Shown here: positions 43,540-52,749 of the stretch, in pieces
How the letters are laid out: each line of letters begins with the position of its first letter
How positions within the stretch are numbered: position 1 is the first letter of the stretch
Source: Clostridiaceae bacterium
GTDB lineage: Bacteria; Bacillota; Clostridia; Lachnospirales; Lachnospiraceae
Length of the DNA: 64,000 nucleotides
Direction: 5' to 3'
Assembly (NCBI GenBank): GCA_009911065.1
Contig: QXWR01000016.1
Span: 34,860-98,859 of the forward strand
The notes under the pieces: model-generated
What the model saw: the letters and a program-made list of their open reading frames with translations, nothing else
Database searches by the model: none
What the model was told of the DNA's origin: nothing
Made by a program: the position numbers and the translations under genes

Positions 43540-44542
43540 TATTAGAAGATTCTATTGGCACATAAGATTCAGGAGTGTAATGGATAACCATTGTACCATT
43601 ATTTTCAAACTGAAAGGGTACATATAAAAGATTTTCCATAGCTTCTTTAACAGCTTTTTGATATTCTGGTTGTACATAAAATATCAAAAAACCCCCTCCA
43701 CCTGCACCAAGCAGTTTTCCCCCTAAGGCACCTGCTTTAATTCCTTCATTGTATAAGAGATCAATGCTATCTGTTGATATAAAACGTCCCGTTTTCCGTT
43801 TTAATTTCCATGTATAATCAAGAAGTCTACCAAATTCATCTAAATTCGTAGATTGATCTACTAAAATCTTTTCCGCCTCATCGACAAGAGCAAGCATTTC
43901 CTTTAATTCTGGAGTCCTATCTGTTTTGCTATTTGCTTTTTGTATTTCAGATGAAAATCTTGTAAATCCTGTAAAAAACATCATAAGATTTTCATTCAAA
44001 TATTTTTTTCGTTCTGGTGAAATAATGACTGGCAAAACTTCATATCCATCACATGAAAAGTTAATACGATTGAGTCCGCCATGGCTTGCAGCAATTTGGT
44101 CTTGCCATCCGCCGTCCTCATTACATAATGTTCTTTCTAAATAAATTGCCTCCTCTGCAAGTTTTCTCTTACTGACATATTTTCCTTTTAGTGCATAAAA
44201 TGCATTTAACATTCCCACAGCAAATGACGAACTAGTACCTAAACCAGAACGAGCTGGCAAATCCGATTCATAAGTGAGCCTTAATTCATGCATATCCAAC
44301 ATTTTCATTGCGTTTCGAATAGCAGGGTGGTGTATTTCATTATAAGAATTTACATATTCCATTTTTGAATAGGTAATATGTGTTTTAAAATCAAAAAATC
44401 TCGGTAGATGCCGGACAGTCACATAACAATATTTATCAAATGTAGTAGAAATAACAGATCCTCCATATTGCAGGAAAAAATCTTTCAGATCTGTTCCTCC
44501 GCCAAAGAAAGACATTCGAAAGGGGGTTTTTGTAATTATCAT
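43526..44542 (-). CDS. GHMP-family sugar kinase (HddA-like)
   Basis: 338 residues. It starts IITKTPFRMSFFGGGTDLKD, has the GHMP ATP loop DLPARSGLGTSSSFAVGMLN, and the C-terminal LLGAGGGGFLIFYV. Closest in pattern to D-glycero-D-manno-heptose-7-phosphate kinase HddA. The other heptose genes (gmhA, gmhB, hddC) are not recognised in the window, so either they lie elsewhere or the substrate is another sugar phosphate. It starts one base after the flippase gene stop and overlaps the SDR gene downstream. Confidence 0.85.
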   Translation of the reverse strand: MIITKTPFRMSFFGGGTDLKDFFLQYGGSVISTTFDKYCYVTVRHLPRFFDFKTHITYSKMEYVNSYNEIHHPAIRNAMKMLDMHELRLTYESDLPARSGLGTSSSFAVGMLNAFYALKGKYVSKRKLAEEAIYLERTLCNEDGGWQDQIAASHGGLNRINFSCDGYEVLPVIISPERKKYLNENLMMFFTGFTRFSSEIQKANSKTDRTPELKEMLALVDEAEKILVDQSTNLDEFGRLLDYTWKLKRKTGRFISTDSIDLLYNEGIKAGALGGKLLGAGGGGFLIFYVQPEYQKAVKEAMENLLYVPFQFENNGTMVIHYTPESYVPIESSNIANM

Positions 44543-45874
44543 TTATTCTCCTGATTTTCTAATGGATTTTTTTAAGAATCGATTTGTTAAAATTGGTTGT
44601 ATAATTTCGTAAGGTAAAAGACAAATACTACTAGCCATAACAATAGAGGCCCAATTTTGTATAAACTTTTGCAAAAAATAAGAAATTGGAACAAAAGCCA
44701 GTGATGCTATCGTCATACATATAAACTGCACTTTAAAAGTAGATAATCCATTTGATAGGCTTGTATTAATATTGTGTAAAACAAAAATTATCGTAAAAAT
44801 TGCAATAGTTAATGCTTTTATAAAATTAACTTCAATCGTATTAGATGACAACCATAGATTAAATATTCTCTGTAATATTAGTATCAATAATACACAAGCC
44901 AAAGATGCCACTGCTAGTAACTTCCAAAGTTTATGTTCTATACTAAGAATCCATTTATAGTCTCTTTCACTTTGAGCTTTCGTTACTCCAGACCAAATGG
45001 GAGATAATGCTAATGTAAAAACAGAAGCCATACCATTAAACAGTTTAAAATAAATATTAAAATCGGTAACTTCTTCGGGTGAAATCATACGTGAAATTAT
45101 TATTGAATGGGAACATCCAACAAACATCATTGCAACCTGCAACCATAATAATATAATTCCTATATTTAGTATATTTTTTGCATGATTGCTTTCAAAATAT
45201 TTTATGTTTGGAATTTTTTCTTTAAGGCTCGTATGAAACAGAAAAATTGTGGCAATAAAATATGGAATATTAATGGCTATGACATGAACAATCGATATGG
45301 TAACCAAATTGAATTTCAAATTTAATTGATTTGCCAAGATCATGTATATCAACATGCAAAAATTGGATAATAAAGCTAATAAACTAACTAATGCTGACTT
45401 TTGCAATGCATACAAAATACTCGTTACAAGCTTGGTTACAAAGTGTATTCCTACACCAATGAAGACAATTATAATACTTTTTTTTAGTATATCGCTATTA
45501 ATAATTTCCGTAGATATATTTAAAACCTTATTCCAATCAATTTTACTTACAATAATAATACTGGATAATACCATTATAATGCAGAATACAGATGCAACCA
45601 TATATGTGGATGATATATACATACGTTGTTCATTCTGGTCCTCCTTTGTTATAGCTTCTGTCAATTTATTACGCAGTCCATTACCGATTCCTAAATCAAA
45701 CATTGTAATCCATGTTAGAATATTTAAAATTGCATACCATACACCTAAAATAGCTTGGGAATGAAAATATTTTATATATTCAGGAATTGTAATCATAGAA
45801 ACAACTATGGCCGCTCCTTTAATTAAAAAAGACATCAGAATATTTTTGTATATACTTTTAGTTTTAATATCCAT
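44543..45874 (-). CDS. wzx: Polysaccharide flippase (Wzx/MATE-type)
   Basis: 443 residues with about 12-14 TM helices. The N-terminus KNILMSFLIKGAAIVVSMIT and the following WYAILNILTWITMFDLGIGNGLR are typical of the polysaccharide-biosynthesis flippases. It would flip undecaprenyl-diphosphate-linked repeat units outward for Wzy. Its presence, with Wzy at 47016, shows that the right-hand locus uses the Wzx/Wzy route, unlike the ABC route of the left-hand locus. Confidence 0.9.
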   Translation of the reverse strand: MDIKTKSIYKNILMSFLIKGAAIVVSMITIPEYIKYFHSQAILGVWYAILNILTWITMFDLGIGNGLRNKLTEAITKEDQNEQRMYISSTYMVASVFCIIMVLSSIIIVSKIDWNKVLNISTEIINSDILKKSIIIVFIGVGIHFVTKLVTSILYALQKSALVSLLALLSNFCMLIYMILANQLNLKFNLVTISIVHVIAINIPYFIATIFLFHTSLKEKIPNIKYFESNHAKNILNIGIILLWLQVAMMFVGCSHSIIISRMISPEEVTDFNIYFKLFNGMASVFTLALSPIWSGVTKAQSERDYKWILSIEHKLWKLLAVASLACVLLILILQRIFNLWLSSNTIEVNFIKALTIAIFTIIFVLHNINTSLSNGLSTFKVQFICMTIASLAFVPISYFLQKFIQNWASIVMASSICLLPYEIIQPILTNRFLKKSIRKSGE

Positions 45875-45905
45875 TAATTATTCTCCGGAAGTCAAACAAA
45901 ATTCA

Positions 45906-46976
45906 TTATGAAGCACAATTACTCATTGACATTAATATATTTCGATATTTTCCATGATAAGTTTCTATCTTTATTTCTTTTTGAAATTTAAGATATTTTT
46001 TAGTATATTCGTTTCTCTTTTCTAAAATATTACTTATGGCATCAGCCAATGAATCTTTATTTTCTGCTTCAAATACTTCTCCTAAATCGTTTTCCCTGAT
46101 CAATTCTCCCAGAGATCCATCATTTGGTCCAATAATTAGTTTACTGTGAGCAATTCCTTCTGTTAATGGACCGCTCGCTCCGTTAAACCCTTTTCTGTAT
46201 GGTAATACAATTACATCTACAGCATTCATATAATCAGCCATTTCTCTATCAGAAAGATAGCGAAGAACAACTTTTATGTTATTATTATTTTCACATTTCT
46301 TTTGAATAAACTCACGACTAAAATCTGTTGCTTCACCAGCTATTAATAAAAAATGACTAACTTGTATTTTTTCTATTGCTTCTAACAGAATATCCAACCC
46401 TTTATCATATCTGGTGGCGCCGAAATAACCTATACATTTTTTATCATTGGGTATTCCCAACTCATTTCTTATTTCTTTTGATAATTTTACTGATTGAACT
46501 CCTAAATAGGGATAGGTTAAATATTTTAAATTACATATTCCCATATTTCGAAGTTGTTTTTCCACAAGATGAGAATGTACAATGCCAATTTTGGTATACT
46601 CAAAAATCTTTTTGATACTTAAATTCTTAAGTAAATTTCCATGAAACTGATGAAACGAAATTACAATATCCGCTTTTCGTCCAATAGATCGTAAACCAAT
46701 ACCAAAAAACCTTAATAGATAATCCCCCGTCAGAAAATGTATAATATCTGGATGGAATTGTTTGATAATTTTTCTTGTTGTTTTAATTAACTGGATGTAT
46801 TCTTTAAAAGAAAGATATTGGGATTGTATGTTTAAAGTTATGGTTAATGTATCATTATCAATCTTTTCTGGAAAAATCAAACATGTATTTGTTTTTGATA
46901 AAGCTTTAAGATGGCCCAAAGCATAATTTTTATGATGTCCTTTATTCCATGTGTCTACTAATAAGATTTTCTGCAT
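45906..46976 (-). CDS. Family 4 glycosyltransferase
   Basis: 356 residues, GT-B fold. The start MQKILLVDTWNKGHHKNYAL is unusual, but the C-terminal half is standard GT4: KKCIGYFGATRYDKGLDILL, VIVLPYRKGFNGASGPLTEGI and a glutamate-containing donor site. Cytoplasmic, adds a sugar from a nucleotide donor to the lipid-linked unit. It lies between wzx and wzy with short gaps. Confidence 0.85.
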   Translation of the reverse strand: MQKILLVDTWNKGHHKNYALGHLKALSKTNTCLIFPEKIDNDTLTITLNIQSQYLSFKEYIQLIKTTRKIIKQFHPDIIHFLTGDYLLRFFGIGLRSIGRKADIVISFHQFHGNLLKNLSIKKIFEYTKIGIVHSHLVEKQLRNMGICNLKYLTYPYLGVQSVKLSKEIRNELGIPNDKKCIGYFGATRYDKGLDILLEAIEKIQVSHFLLIAGEATDFSREFIQKKCENNNNIKVVLRYLSDREMADYMNAVDVIVLPYRKGFNGASGPLTEGIAHSKLIIGPNDGSLGELIRENDLGEVFEAENKDSLADAISNILEKRNEYTKKYLKFQKEIKIETYHGKYRNILMSMSNCAS

Positions 46977-47015
46977 AGCGAAAAACTCTCCTCCATATAC
47001 AGTAAAAATATTTGT

Positions 47016-48275
47016 TCAATTTGAAGTTTTACTTTTTGTACATATAAAAACAAAATAGGTTACAAAAAAGCTTGTAAAAAATAAACCACTTGTACACATT
47101 AACATAGAGAGTAAAATCATAAAAACTTTTTTAACTGAATCACTCTTTTTTCGCCATATATTAATAAAGGACATAAGATAAAAAAATAAACCAATTATAC
47201 CTGATGAGTTTAAAATTGTTGTAATGGAACTCATGGCTTCATTCCCTATATCAGATAAATAGGGTGTCGTAATAGAATGAGATATTAAATAATTTTTTAC
47301 ATTTCCAAAACCCAAACCAAATATTTTATATATTGTCGGCAGCTGTGAATATATATGAAAACCTTGTAGAACCCGTAAATTTGCCGTTGTTCTGCCTCCG
47401 CTAAAGTCAAATGTACGAATGCGAGATAATGCATTAATAAAAAAATCAGATTGTAGAAAAATACAAGTAACTGGTATCGTAAATGTTAAAATCCATCCCA
47501 TCCAACGAGGAATTTTTCTTTTTAAATGAGAAAAAAACCATACACCAATTACACACATTAATAAAATTATACCTGTAGCACTTTCTGCAAGTATAATACC
47601 TGTCAACAGTATTCCTCTTTTGATCCAAGTGCCAAATGTTTTGTCGTTAGGAGAAAACACAGAAAATGTTAATGCTAAAATACAATATTCCGCATAGGCT
47701 GCAGGTTCTGCAAAAATTGCTGAAGGCCTCCATATTCCAAAGTCTATCCAACGTTCTGTCTGTGTACGTAATTCCTCTAAATTCAAATTATAATGTAAAG
47801 CCGGATAAGACAAATAAGGAAATATTGTTATATTCAACAGACATAATGCTAACCATTGTATAACTAGGAGTACAGAAATAGCTGTGGCAATATTTATTAT
47901 AATATGTTTCGCCAATTTTTTATCAAATCCCACAATACTAATTGAATTAATCACTAAATAGTAGGTAATAAGTTTAATCCATTTATTTATATAATCGCTA
48001 TAATTGGGGGAGAGTTGTGTCATTATTATAAAAGTAGATTCTAAAAATGCATATACTAAAAATGGAATAAACACAATATTGCTTGTATTAAAATTTAAGT
48101 GCAATCCTGTAATTTTGATAATGCAAGCCGCCAATAACAATAGTAGACATACATCCCCTGCACTTGCATTTATAGGTCCGAATTTATATATATTAAGTAT
48201 TGGTGCAATGGCTATAACTACAGCAATGATTTGTGGAAAAGTTATCTTTACTGTGTTTTTGTTTATACCACCCAT
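47016..48275 (-). CDS. wzy: Polysaccharide polymerase (Wzy-like)
   Basis: 419 residues with about eleven TM helices and one larger extracytoplasmic loop between residues 270 and 340 (RIRTFDFSGGRTTANLRVLQ, then GFGNVKNYLIS). This layout, with an arginine-rich loop, fits O-antigen/capsule polymerases. Sequence conservation in the family is very low, so topology, the flippase partner and the neighbouring transferases carry the assignment. The first base is shared with the end of the upstream transferase gene. Confidence 0.8.
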   Translation of the reverse strand: MGGINKNTVKITFPQIIAVVIAIAPILNIYKFGPINASAGDVCLLLLLAACIIKITGLHLNFNTSNIVFIPFLVYAFLESTFIIMTQLSPNYSDYINKWIKLITYYLVINSISIVGFDKKLAKHIIINIATAISVLLVIQWLALCLLNITIFPYLSYPALHYNLNLEELRTQTERWIDFGIWRPSAIFAEPAAYAEYCILALTFSVFSPNDKTFGTWIKRGILLTGIILAESATGIILLMCVIGVWFFSHLKRKIPRWMGWILTFTIPVTCIFLQSDFFINALSRIRTFDFSGGRTTANLRVLQGFHIYSQLPTIYKIFGLGFGNVKNYLISHSITTPYLSDIGNEAMSSITTILNSSGIIGLFFYLMSFINIWRKKSDSVKKVFMILLSMLMCTSGLFFTSFFVTYFVFICTKSKTSN

Positions 48276-49324
48276 TAAAAAACCGCCTTTTTTCTAAAAA
48301 CTTCAATCACTTGCTTTGCAGTATTACTTTTACTATATTTATTTCCAAAAGATGTTGCACTCTTTATAAGTGCTATTTTATTTTCTGAAGATAAATTTAC
48401 TGCTTTTATTAACCCATTTTTAAAAGCAACTAAATCATAATTATCAATATCAATAATAAAGTCTAAATTTGAAAGGGTTTTTGAAAAGTGACCTATACAA
48501 ATACATCCAAAAAGGGCAGCAACTTTAAACGTTCCATTAGCAGTTGTTATTTCAGGTATAATTGGAACTATGGCATAAGTGCTTGAAGAAAAATGTTCTG
48601 CCACCTTCTCTTCTGATAAATTATAAAATACTTTAATATTATTTAATTTTTCTAAATTATAATCGGATATGTCTGAAGATGTGATTATTTTTAAATGATA
48701 TTTGTTTTCTTTATTAAATTCATCCCATGCTTTTAACATTTCATTAAAAGCTTTACTTCGATTCACTAAACCAAAATATATAAAGCTTCCATCTTTTTCC
48801 GATGGGGAAATCTCTTTATTGGGGAATACAGTTCCAATCATATCTCTATAAAAAATAGTTTTTGCTTTTTTATTTAACGCTTTTTTCGTTATTTTATCCG
48901 TTACAAATGTAATATCAGAATTTCTAACCATAAAATCTATTACTAATTTTCTTAGTTTTTTAGCTCGTACATATTCATGTATTGAAATAGCCAATATTAC
49001 TTTATATCTTTTGCAAACACTTGCAAGCAATTTATATTGCAAAATAATCAAGGGATTATATTCTTGAAAAGGATATTCAACAATAATGTAATTAATATTA
49101 ATTTGTTTGATTTTCTTAATTGCCCGATGAATTGCCTTACTCATTTCTATGGAAAACAGCATTTTAATTTTGTTCGAATCATCAGTATAACCTGTTTCCA
49201 CAAAAACCTCTTCTACATCTGAAAATTTTTGCAATTCCTCTTTCATTATTTTAGTATATTTCCCAAGACCATCACGGGTGCTGTCATAGTTATTACATAT
49301 TAGCAAAATTTTTTTCATATTCAT
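48275..49324 (-). CDS. Glycosyltransferase, GT4-like
   Basis: 349 residues. KKILLICNNYDSTRDGLGKYTKI resembles the acceptor half of GT-B enzymes. The donor half includes SFIYFGLVNRSKAFNEMLKA and a later STYAIVPIIPEITTANGTFKVAAL. The canonical EX7E is weak, so the enzyme is divergent. The tight coupling to wzy and the acetyltransferase supports a glycan role. Confidence 0.75.
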   Translation of the reverse strand: MNMKKILLICNNYDSTRDGLGKYTKIMKEELQKFSDVEEVFVETGYTDDSNKIKMLFSIEMSKAIHRAIKKIKQININYIIVEYPFQEYNPLIILQYKLLASVCKRYKVILAISIHEYVRAKKLRKLVIDFMVRNSDITFVTDKITKKALNKKAKTIFYRDMIGTVFPNKEISPSEKDGSFIYFGLVNRSKAFNEMLKAWDEFNKENKYHLKIITSSDISDYNLEKLNNIKVFYNLSEEKVAEHFSSSTYAIVPIIPEITTANGTFKVAALFGCICIGHFSKTLSNLDFIIDIDNYDLVAFKNGLIKAVNLSSENKIALIKSATSFGNKYSKSNTAKQVIEVFRKKAVF

Positions 49325-49332
49325 TACCTTGT

Positions 49333-49893
49333 TTATCGAAAAAAGTCGTAGGGAGAAAAAATATATTTTCCTTGTAAATTACGCGATTTCATCTTTTTTG
49401 CTGGGATTCCTGCATAAATGTACCCTTTTTCCGTAGCACCTTTTAAAGTACTTCCAGCAGCCAGAATGCATTCATCTTCAAGTGTTGTTCCTTGTAAAAT
49501 GATAGAACGAGCACCGGTCCAGACATTATCTTTAATTATAACAGGTGATTTAATATAATCAAATTTTTGTGATGTGCTATTATGACTGGCACTTATAATT
49601 ATCGTGAAGAATGAAATAGAAGTGTTTTTTCCAATTTTCAAGCCGCCTCGTCCATCTAAATAACAGTTTTCATTTATTACTGTATTTTCATCAATTTCTA
49701 TTTTCCATGGTGCACGTACAATACATTTCATATATATTCTTGTTTTTCTACCAATTTTCATTCCAAAAAGTTTATAAAAAAACTTTCTTATCATCCATGA
49801 TGGAATATATGCAATAAAATAATTAAGAAAAATATAAATCAATGCGTCTATGAATCGTTTTAAAATATTTACCATTTTTATTGGAGCATTCAT
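49333..49893 (-). CDS. Hexapeptide-repeat O-acetyltransferase
   Basis: 186 residues with a left-handed beta-helix pattern of isoleucine-rich hexapeptides (KIEIDENTVINENCYLDG, GLKIGKNTSISFFTII) and the active-site histidine in SASHNSTS. The C-terminal GYIYAGIPAKKMKSR is standard for galactoside/maltose acetyltransferase-type enzymes in capsule loci. An N-terminal hydrophobic stretch (about 13-32) may bind the membrane. It would O-acetylate a sugar of the repeat unit. Confidence 0.88.
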   Translation of the reverse strand: MNAPIKMVNILKRFIDALIYIFLNYFIAYIPSWMIRKFFYKLFGMKIGRKTRIYMKCIVRAPWKIEIDENTVINENCYLDGRGGLKIGKNTSISFFTIIISASHNSTSQKFDYIKSPVIIKDNVWTGARSIILQGTTLEDECILAAGSTLKGATEKGYIYAGIPAKKMKSRNLQGKYIFSPYDFFR

Positions 49894-49921
49894 TTCTCTA
49901 TTCTTACCTTGACATTAAAAT

Positions 49922-51373
49922 TTATAGATATTTTTTCAACCGCCCAAATGCCTTCAAACTTCTCTTAAAATCCGTCGGGTCTTTAAGTCCCACTGCCAAT
50001 CGATGAAGGAAATATTTGGGTCTCATATAATATTTCTTTCTTGCCTCATCACAAAAATCTACCATCTCTTGACTCGTCAGTCCTGGTAATTCCAATACAC
50101 AGTTATGGGTTCCGTCTTCCTTACAATAGCTTGCATAGTCCTTTTTTATATAATGGTTCGCCTTTGCCCACTGATATGCTTCAGTACCTGGATAAGGAAT
50201 CAGAGGAAAAAACTGGGCTGTATCAGTATTCAGTTTTAGAGCCAGTTCCAAAGTAGATTTCATGGTCTCTTTTGTTTCTCCCTGATTTCCAACCATATAA
50301 CAGGCATGAATCAGCAAACCTGCCTTTTTTGCGTTTTTTACATATTTTTCGATCTGGAGCAGGGTGGTGCCTTTTTTTATGTTATTCAGTATTTTCTGAT
50401 TTCCGCTCTCAATTCCAGGGATAATCAGACGACATCCTGCCTTTTTCATTGTCTCCATGGTCTCTAAATCCAGATTTACCCGTGCATTACACAGCCATTT
50501 GAAACGTTTGTTTAACCCTTTCTCGATTAACAAATGGCAAATATCCATGACTCGCTTCTTATTTGCCGTAAAGGTATCATCCTCTATTACCACTTCCTTT
50601 ACATCTGGAAAGTGTTTGGCTATATATTCAAATTCCCCCACTACATTTTCCGGAGTCCGCAGACGGTATTGGTGGCCATGCATGGTCTGAGGGTATACAC
50701 AGAAATTGCATCGGCTGGGACATCCCCGTCCTGTGAAGATCTGAATGGAGGGATAGTGGGCTGCTGCAAAAAAATAATCTTTGGGATCTAAATATTTATA
50801 TATAAATTGAGAGGCATATGGAATTTGATCCAGGTCATGCAAGTAATCAATGTCAGGGTTATGGAGGATGTTTTCGCCATCCCGGTAAGACAGCCCTTTT
50901 ACTTCTTTTAAATCCGTTTGATTTTTCAGCGCTTTTGCAAGAGACAGAACTGTCTCATCGTATTCTTTTCTTGCTATTCCATCAATTTTCGGACCGTTCT
51001 GAAAGGTCTCCTCTACTGTGGAAGAAGGATGAGTTCCTACCAAAAGCACAAAAGATGTTGGATACCTTTTTTTTAGAGTTTCTCCAAAAGCAATATCTTG
51101 GTTAATGGAAGGAGTGCTGGTATCTAGCACAAAAAGTCCCACTTCCTTCCCATGTTCTTTGATATAAGCAAGGCTTTTCTTTTCATTCCACTGTTTTGCC
51201 GGGGCATCCAGAAATTCAATTTCAAAGCCGTTTTTTTCTGTATAAGCAGCAGCATAAATCAGCCACAGCGGGTAATATAAAGCTCCACTTTTAGTAATAG
51301 CCGGACTTCTGGATTCTCTGGAAAATTTTCCATATTCGGCTTTAAAAGGGGGATTGATAAAGAAAACTTTCAT
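49922..51373 (-). CDS. Cobalamin-binding-domain radical SAM protein (BchE/HpnJ-like)
   Basis: 483 residues. The N-terminal B12-binding-like domain (1-150) has VLDTSTPSINQD and lacks the DxHxxG motif, as in BchE/HpnJ-type proteins. The radical SAM core has C218, C222 and C225 in RGCPSRCNFC, and VVIEDDTFTANKKR. The C-terminal 100 residues hold no recognised domain. Such enzymes do C-methylation, ring contraction or rearrangement. Inside a glycan operon it may modify a sugar or the phosphonate. The next gene starts 29 bases after it. Confidence 0.88.
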   Translation of the reverse strand: MKVFFINPPFKAEYGKFSRESRSPAITKSGALYYPLWLIYAAAYTEKNGFEIEFLDAPAKQWNEKKSLAYIKEHGKEVGLFVLDTSTPSINQDIAFGETLKKRYPTSFVLLVGTHPSSTVEETFQNGPKIDGIARKEYDETVLSLAKALKNQTDLKEVKGLSYRDGENILHNPDIDYLHDLDQIPYASQFIYKYLDPKDYFFAAAHYPSIQIFTGRGCPSRCNFCVYPQTMHGHQYRLRTPENVVGEFEYIAKHFPDVKEVVIEDDTFTANKKRVMDICHLLIEKGLNKRFKWLCNARVNLDLETMETMKKAGCRLIIPGIESGNQKILNNIKKGTTLLQIEKYVKNAKKAGLLIHACYMVGNQGETKETMKSTLELALKLNTDTAQFFPLIPYPGTEAYQWAKANHYIKKDYASYCKEDGTHNCVLELPGLTSQEMVDFCDEARKKYYMRPKYFLHRLAVGLKDPTDFKRSLKAFGRLKKYL

Positions 51374-51479
51374 AAAATTCTCCTTTGTTTATTTTTTTGC
51401 TTTCTGCAAACAAATCTCTGTTTATTACCTTCTTTTCGAAATTACTTTTTGATATTCTCATAACAAAAGTATAGTAATC

Positions 51480-52292
51480 TTATTCATCAACAATATTTAT
51501 GTTTCGTTTCTGTCCCATTGCGTGATGAATGTGAAAATATTTCTTCAAATTTCGCCAGGTATAACAGGAAAAGTAATAAAACGTCTCAAGTTCATTCAGG
51601 CCCATAAACCGATACACCTTATAAGTCATTATTGCAGCCTTTTTCTTATTGCTGGACTTGGAATGATCTGATAACTGATACCTTAATAAAGGTTCATTGA
51701 TTCCCCAAGCACAATAGCCATCCCTAAGAATTTGAAGCCAAACAGCATAGTCTTCATGCATTTCATCTCTTTTCATAGGATATTTTTCTGTCAAGGCCTT
51801 TTTTACTAGAACAGAAGAACAGGATATGACATTTTGTTTTAAAAGGGTATGATAAGATATTGATTTTGGCACCTGGAGAATGTATTCTGACTGTCTACCA
51901 GAAGAATAAAAAAATGAGCTTCCGGTATAGACCAAATCCACTTTGGGGTTTCTTTCAATTACGCGAACTTGTTTTTTCAATTTGTCTGGATGCCACTGAT
52001 CATCGCTATCCAAAAAAGCAATCCAATTTCCGGACGCTTTTGCAATGCCTCTGTTCCGGGTGAAGGATACTCCATGATTCTGTTGGTTTTGAAGGAAAAT
52101 AATTCTGGAATCCTGATGGATATAGGACTGAATAATAGAAATGGTCTGATCAGAAGAACCATCATCTATGAGAATCAATTCCCAGTTACGATAAGTCTGA
52201 TTTAATACGGATTCAATAGAGCTTGAAATGGTCTTTTCACCATTAAAAGATGGCATAATAATGCTGATGAAAAGACTTTCTTTCTCTTTCAT
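51480..52292 (-). CDS. Family 2 glycosyltransferase
   Basis: 270 residues: FISIIMPSFNGEKTISSSIE, LIDDGSSDQTISII and AFLDSDDQWHPDKLKKQ are canonical for GT2. The catalytic-base region is HEDYAVWLQIL. It lies first after the initiating sugar transferase and so probably adds the second sugar of the repeat unit. The stop is about 107 bases before the radical SAM gene. Confidence 0.9.
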   Translation of the reverse strand: MKEKESLFISIIMPSFNGEKTISSSIESVLNQTYRNWELILIDDGSSDQTISIIQSYIHQDSRIIFLQNQQNHGVSFTRNRGIAKASGNWIAFLDSDDQWHPDKLKKQVRVIERNPKVDLVYTGSSFFYSSGRQSEYILQVPKSISYHTLLKQNVISCSSVLVKKALTEKYPMKRDEMHEDYAVWLQILRDGYCAWGINEPLLRYQLSDHSKSSNKKKAAIMTYKVYRFMGLNELETFYYFSCYTWRNLKKYFHIHHAMGQKRNINIVDE

Positions 52293-52339
52293 AAATTAAT
52301 ATCCTTTGAATTTAATAAGCGTTTTAGTTACCAATATTT

Positions 52340-52749
52340 AATAAATGGTAGTATTGTGATTAAGCTGCTGAAACAGAACAGTTGATTGTTTGGCAACCGT
52401 TGATAATTGTGCAAGCATAGCACTTGACTCATTGCCCATGGAAATAAAACGAAAATGAAATTTATTTACAATAATTGACTGTTGTGGGGTACCATAGTTG
52501 GTTATTAAATATCATGATTAGTTTCTGAAATGTCATAGGAAATCATTATAATGTCCCTAGCTGTTTATTGCGATGTGGTAGTTAGTTGTTGCGATGCAGC
52601 AGTCGATGGTTGCGATGTAATGGTCAGTTGTTGCAATGCAGCAGTCGATGGTTGCGTTGTAGTGATTGGCTGTTGTGATACAATAGTTGATAGTTGCGAT
52701 GTAGTAGTTGGTTGCTTGGATGCAGTAACAGTCTGATGAATTACCGTAG
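52340..52749 (-). repeat. Degenerate 42-bp tandem repeats in and beyond the sugar transferase tail
   Basis: Units of 42 bp start at 52581, 52623, 52665 and 52707; the first two are nearly identical. They encode Thr/Ser/Gln-rich 14-residue repeats. More decayed copies of the same pattern (GTTGATTGTTTGGCAACC, ATTGACTGTTGTGGGG) continue past the stop codon to about 52340, so the repeats exist at DNA level outside the frame. The gap 52293-52564 contains nothing else I can identify. Confidence 0.7.

Noticed and set aside
52340..52749. CRISPR-like array
   Set aside because: The repeats are contiguous and degenerate without spacers and partly lie within a coding frame.
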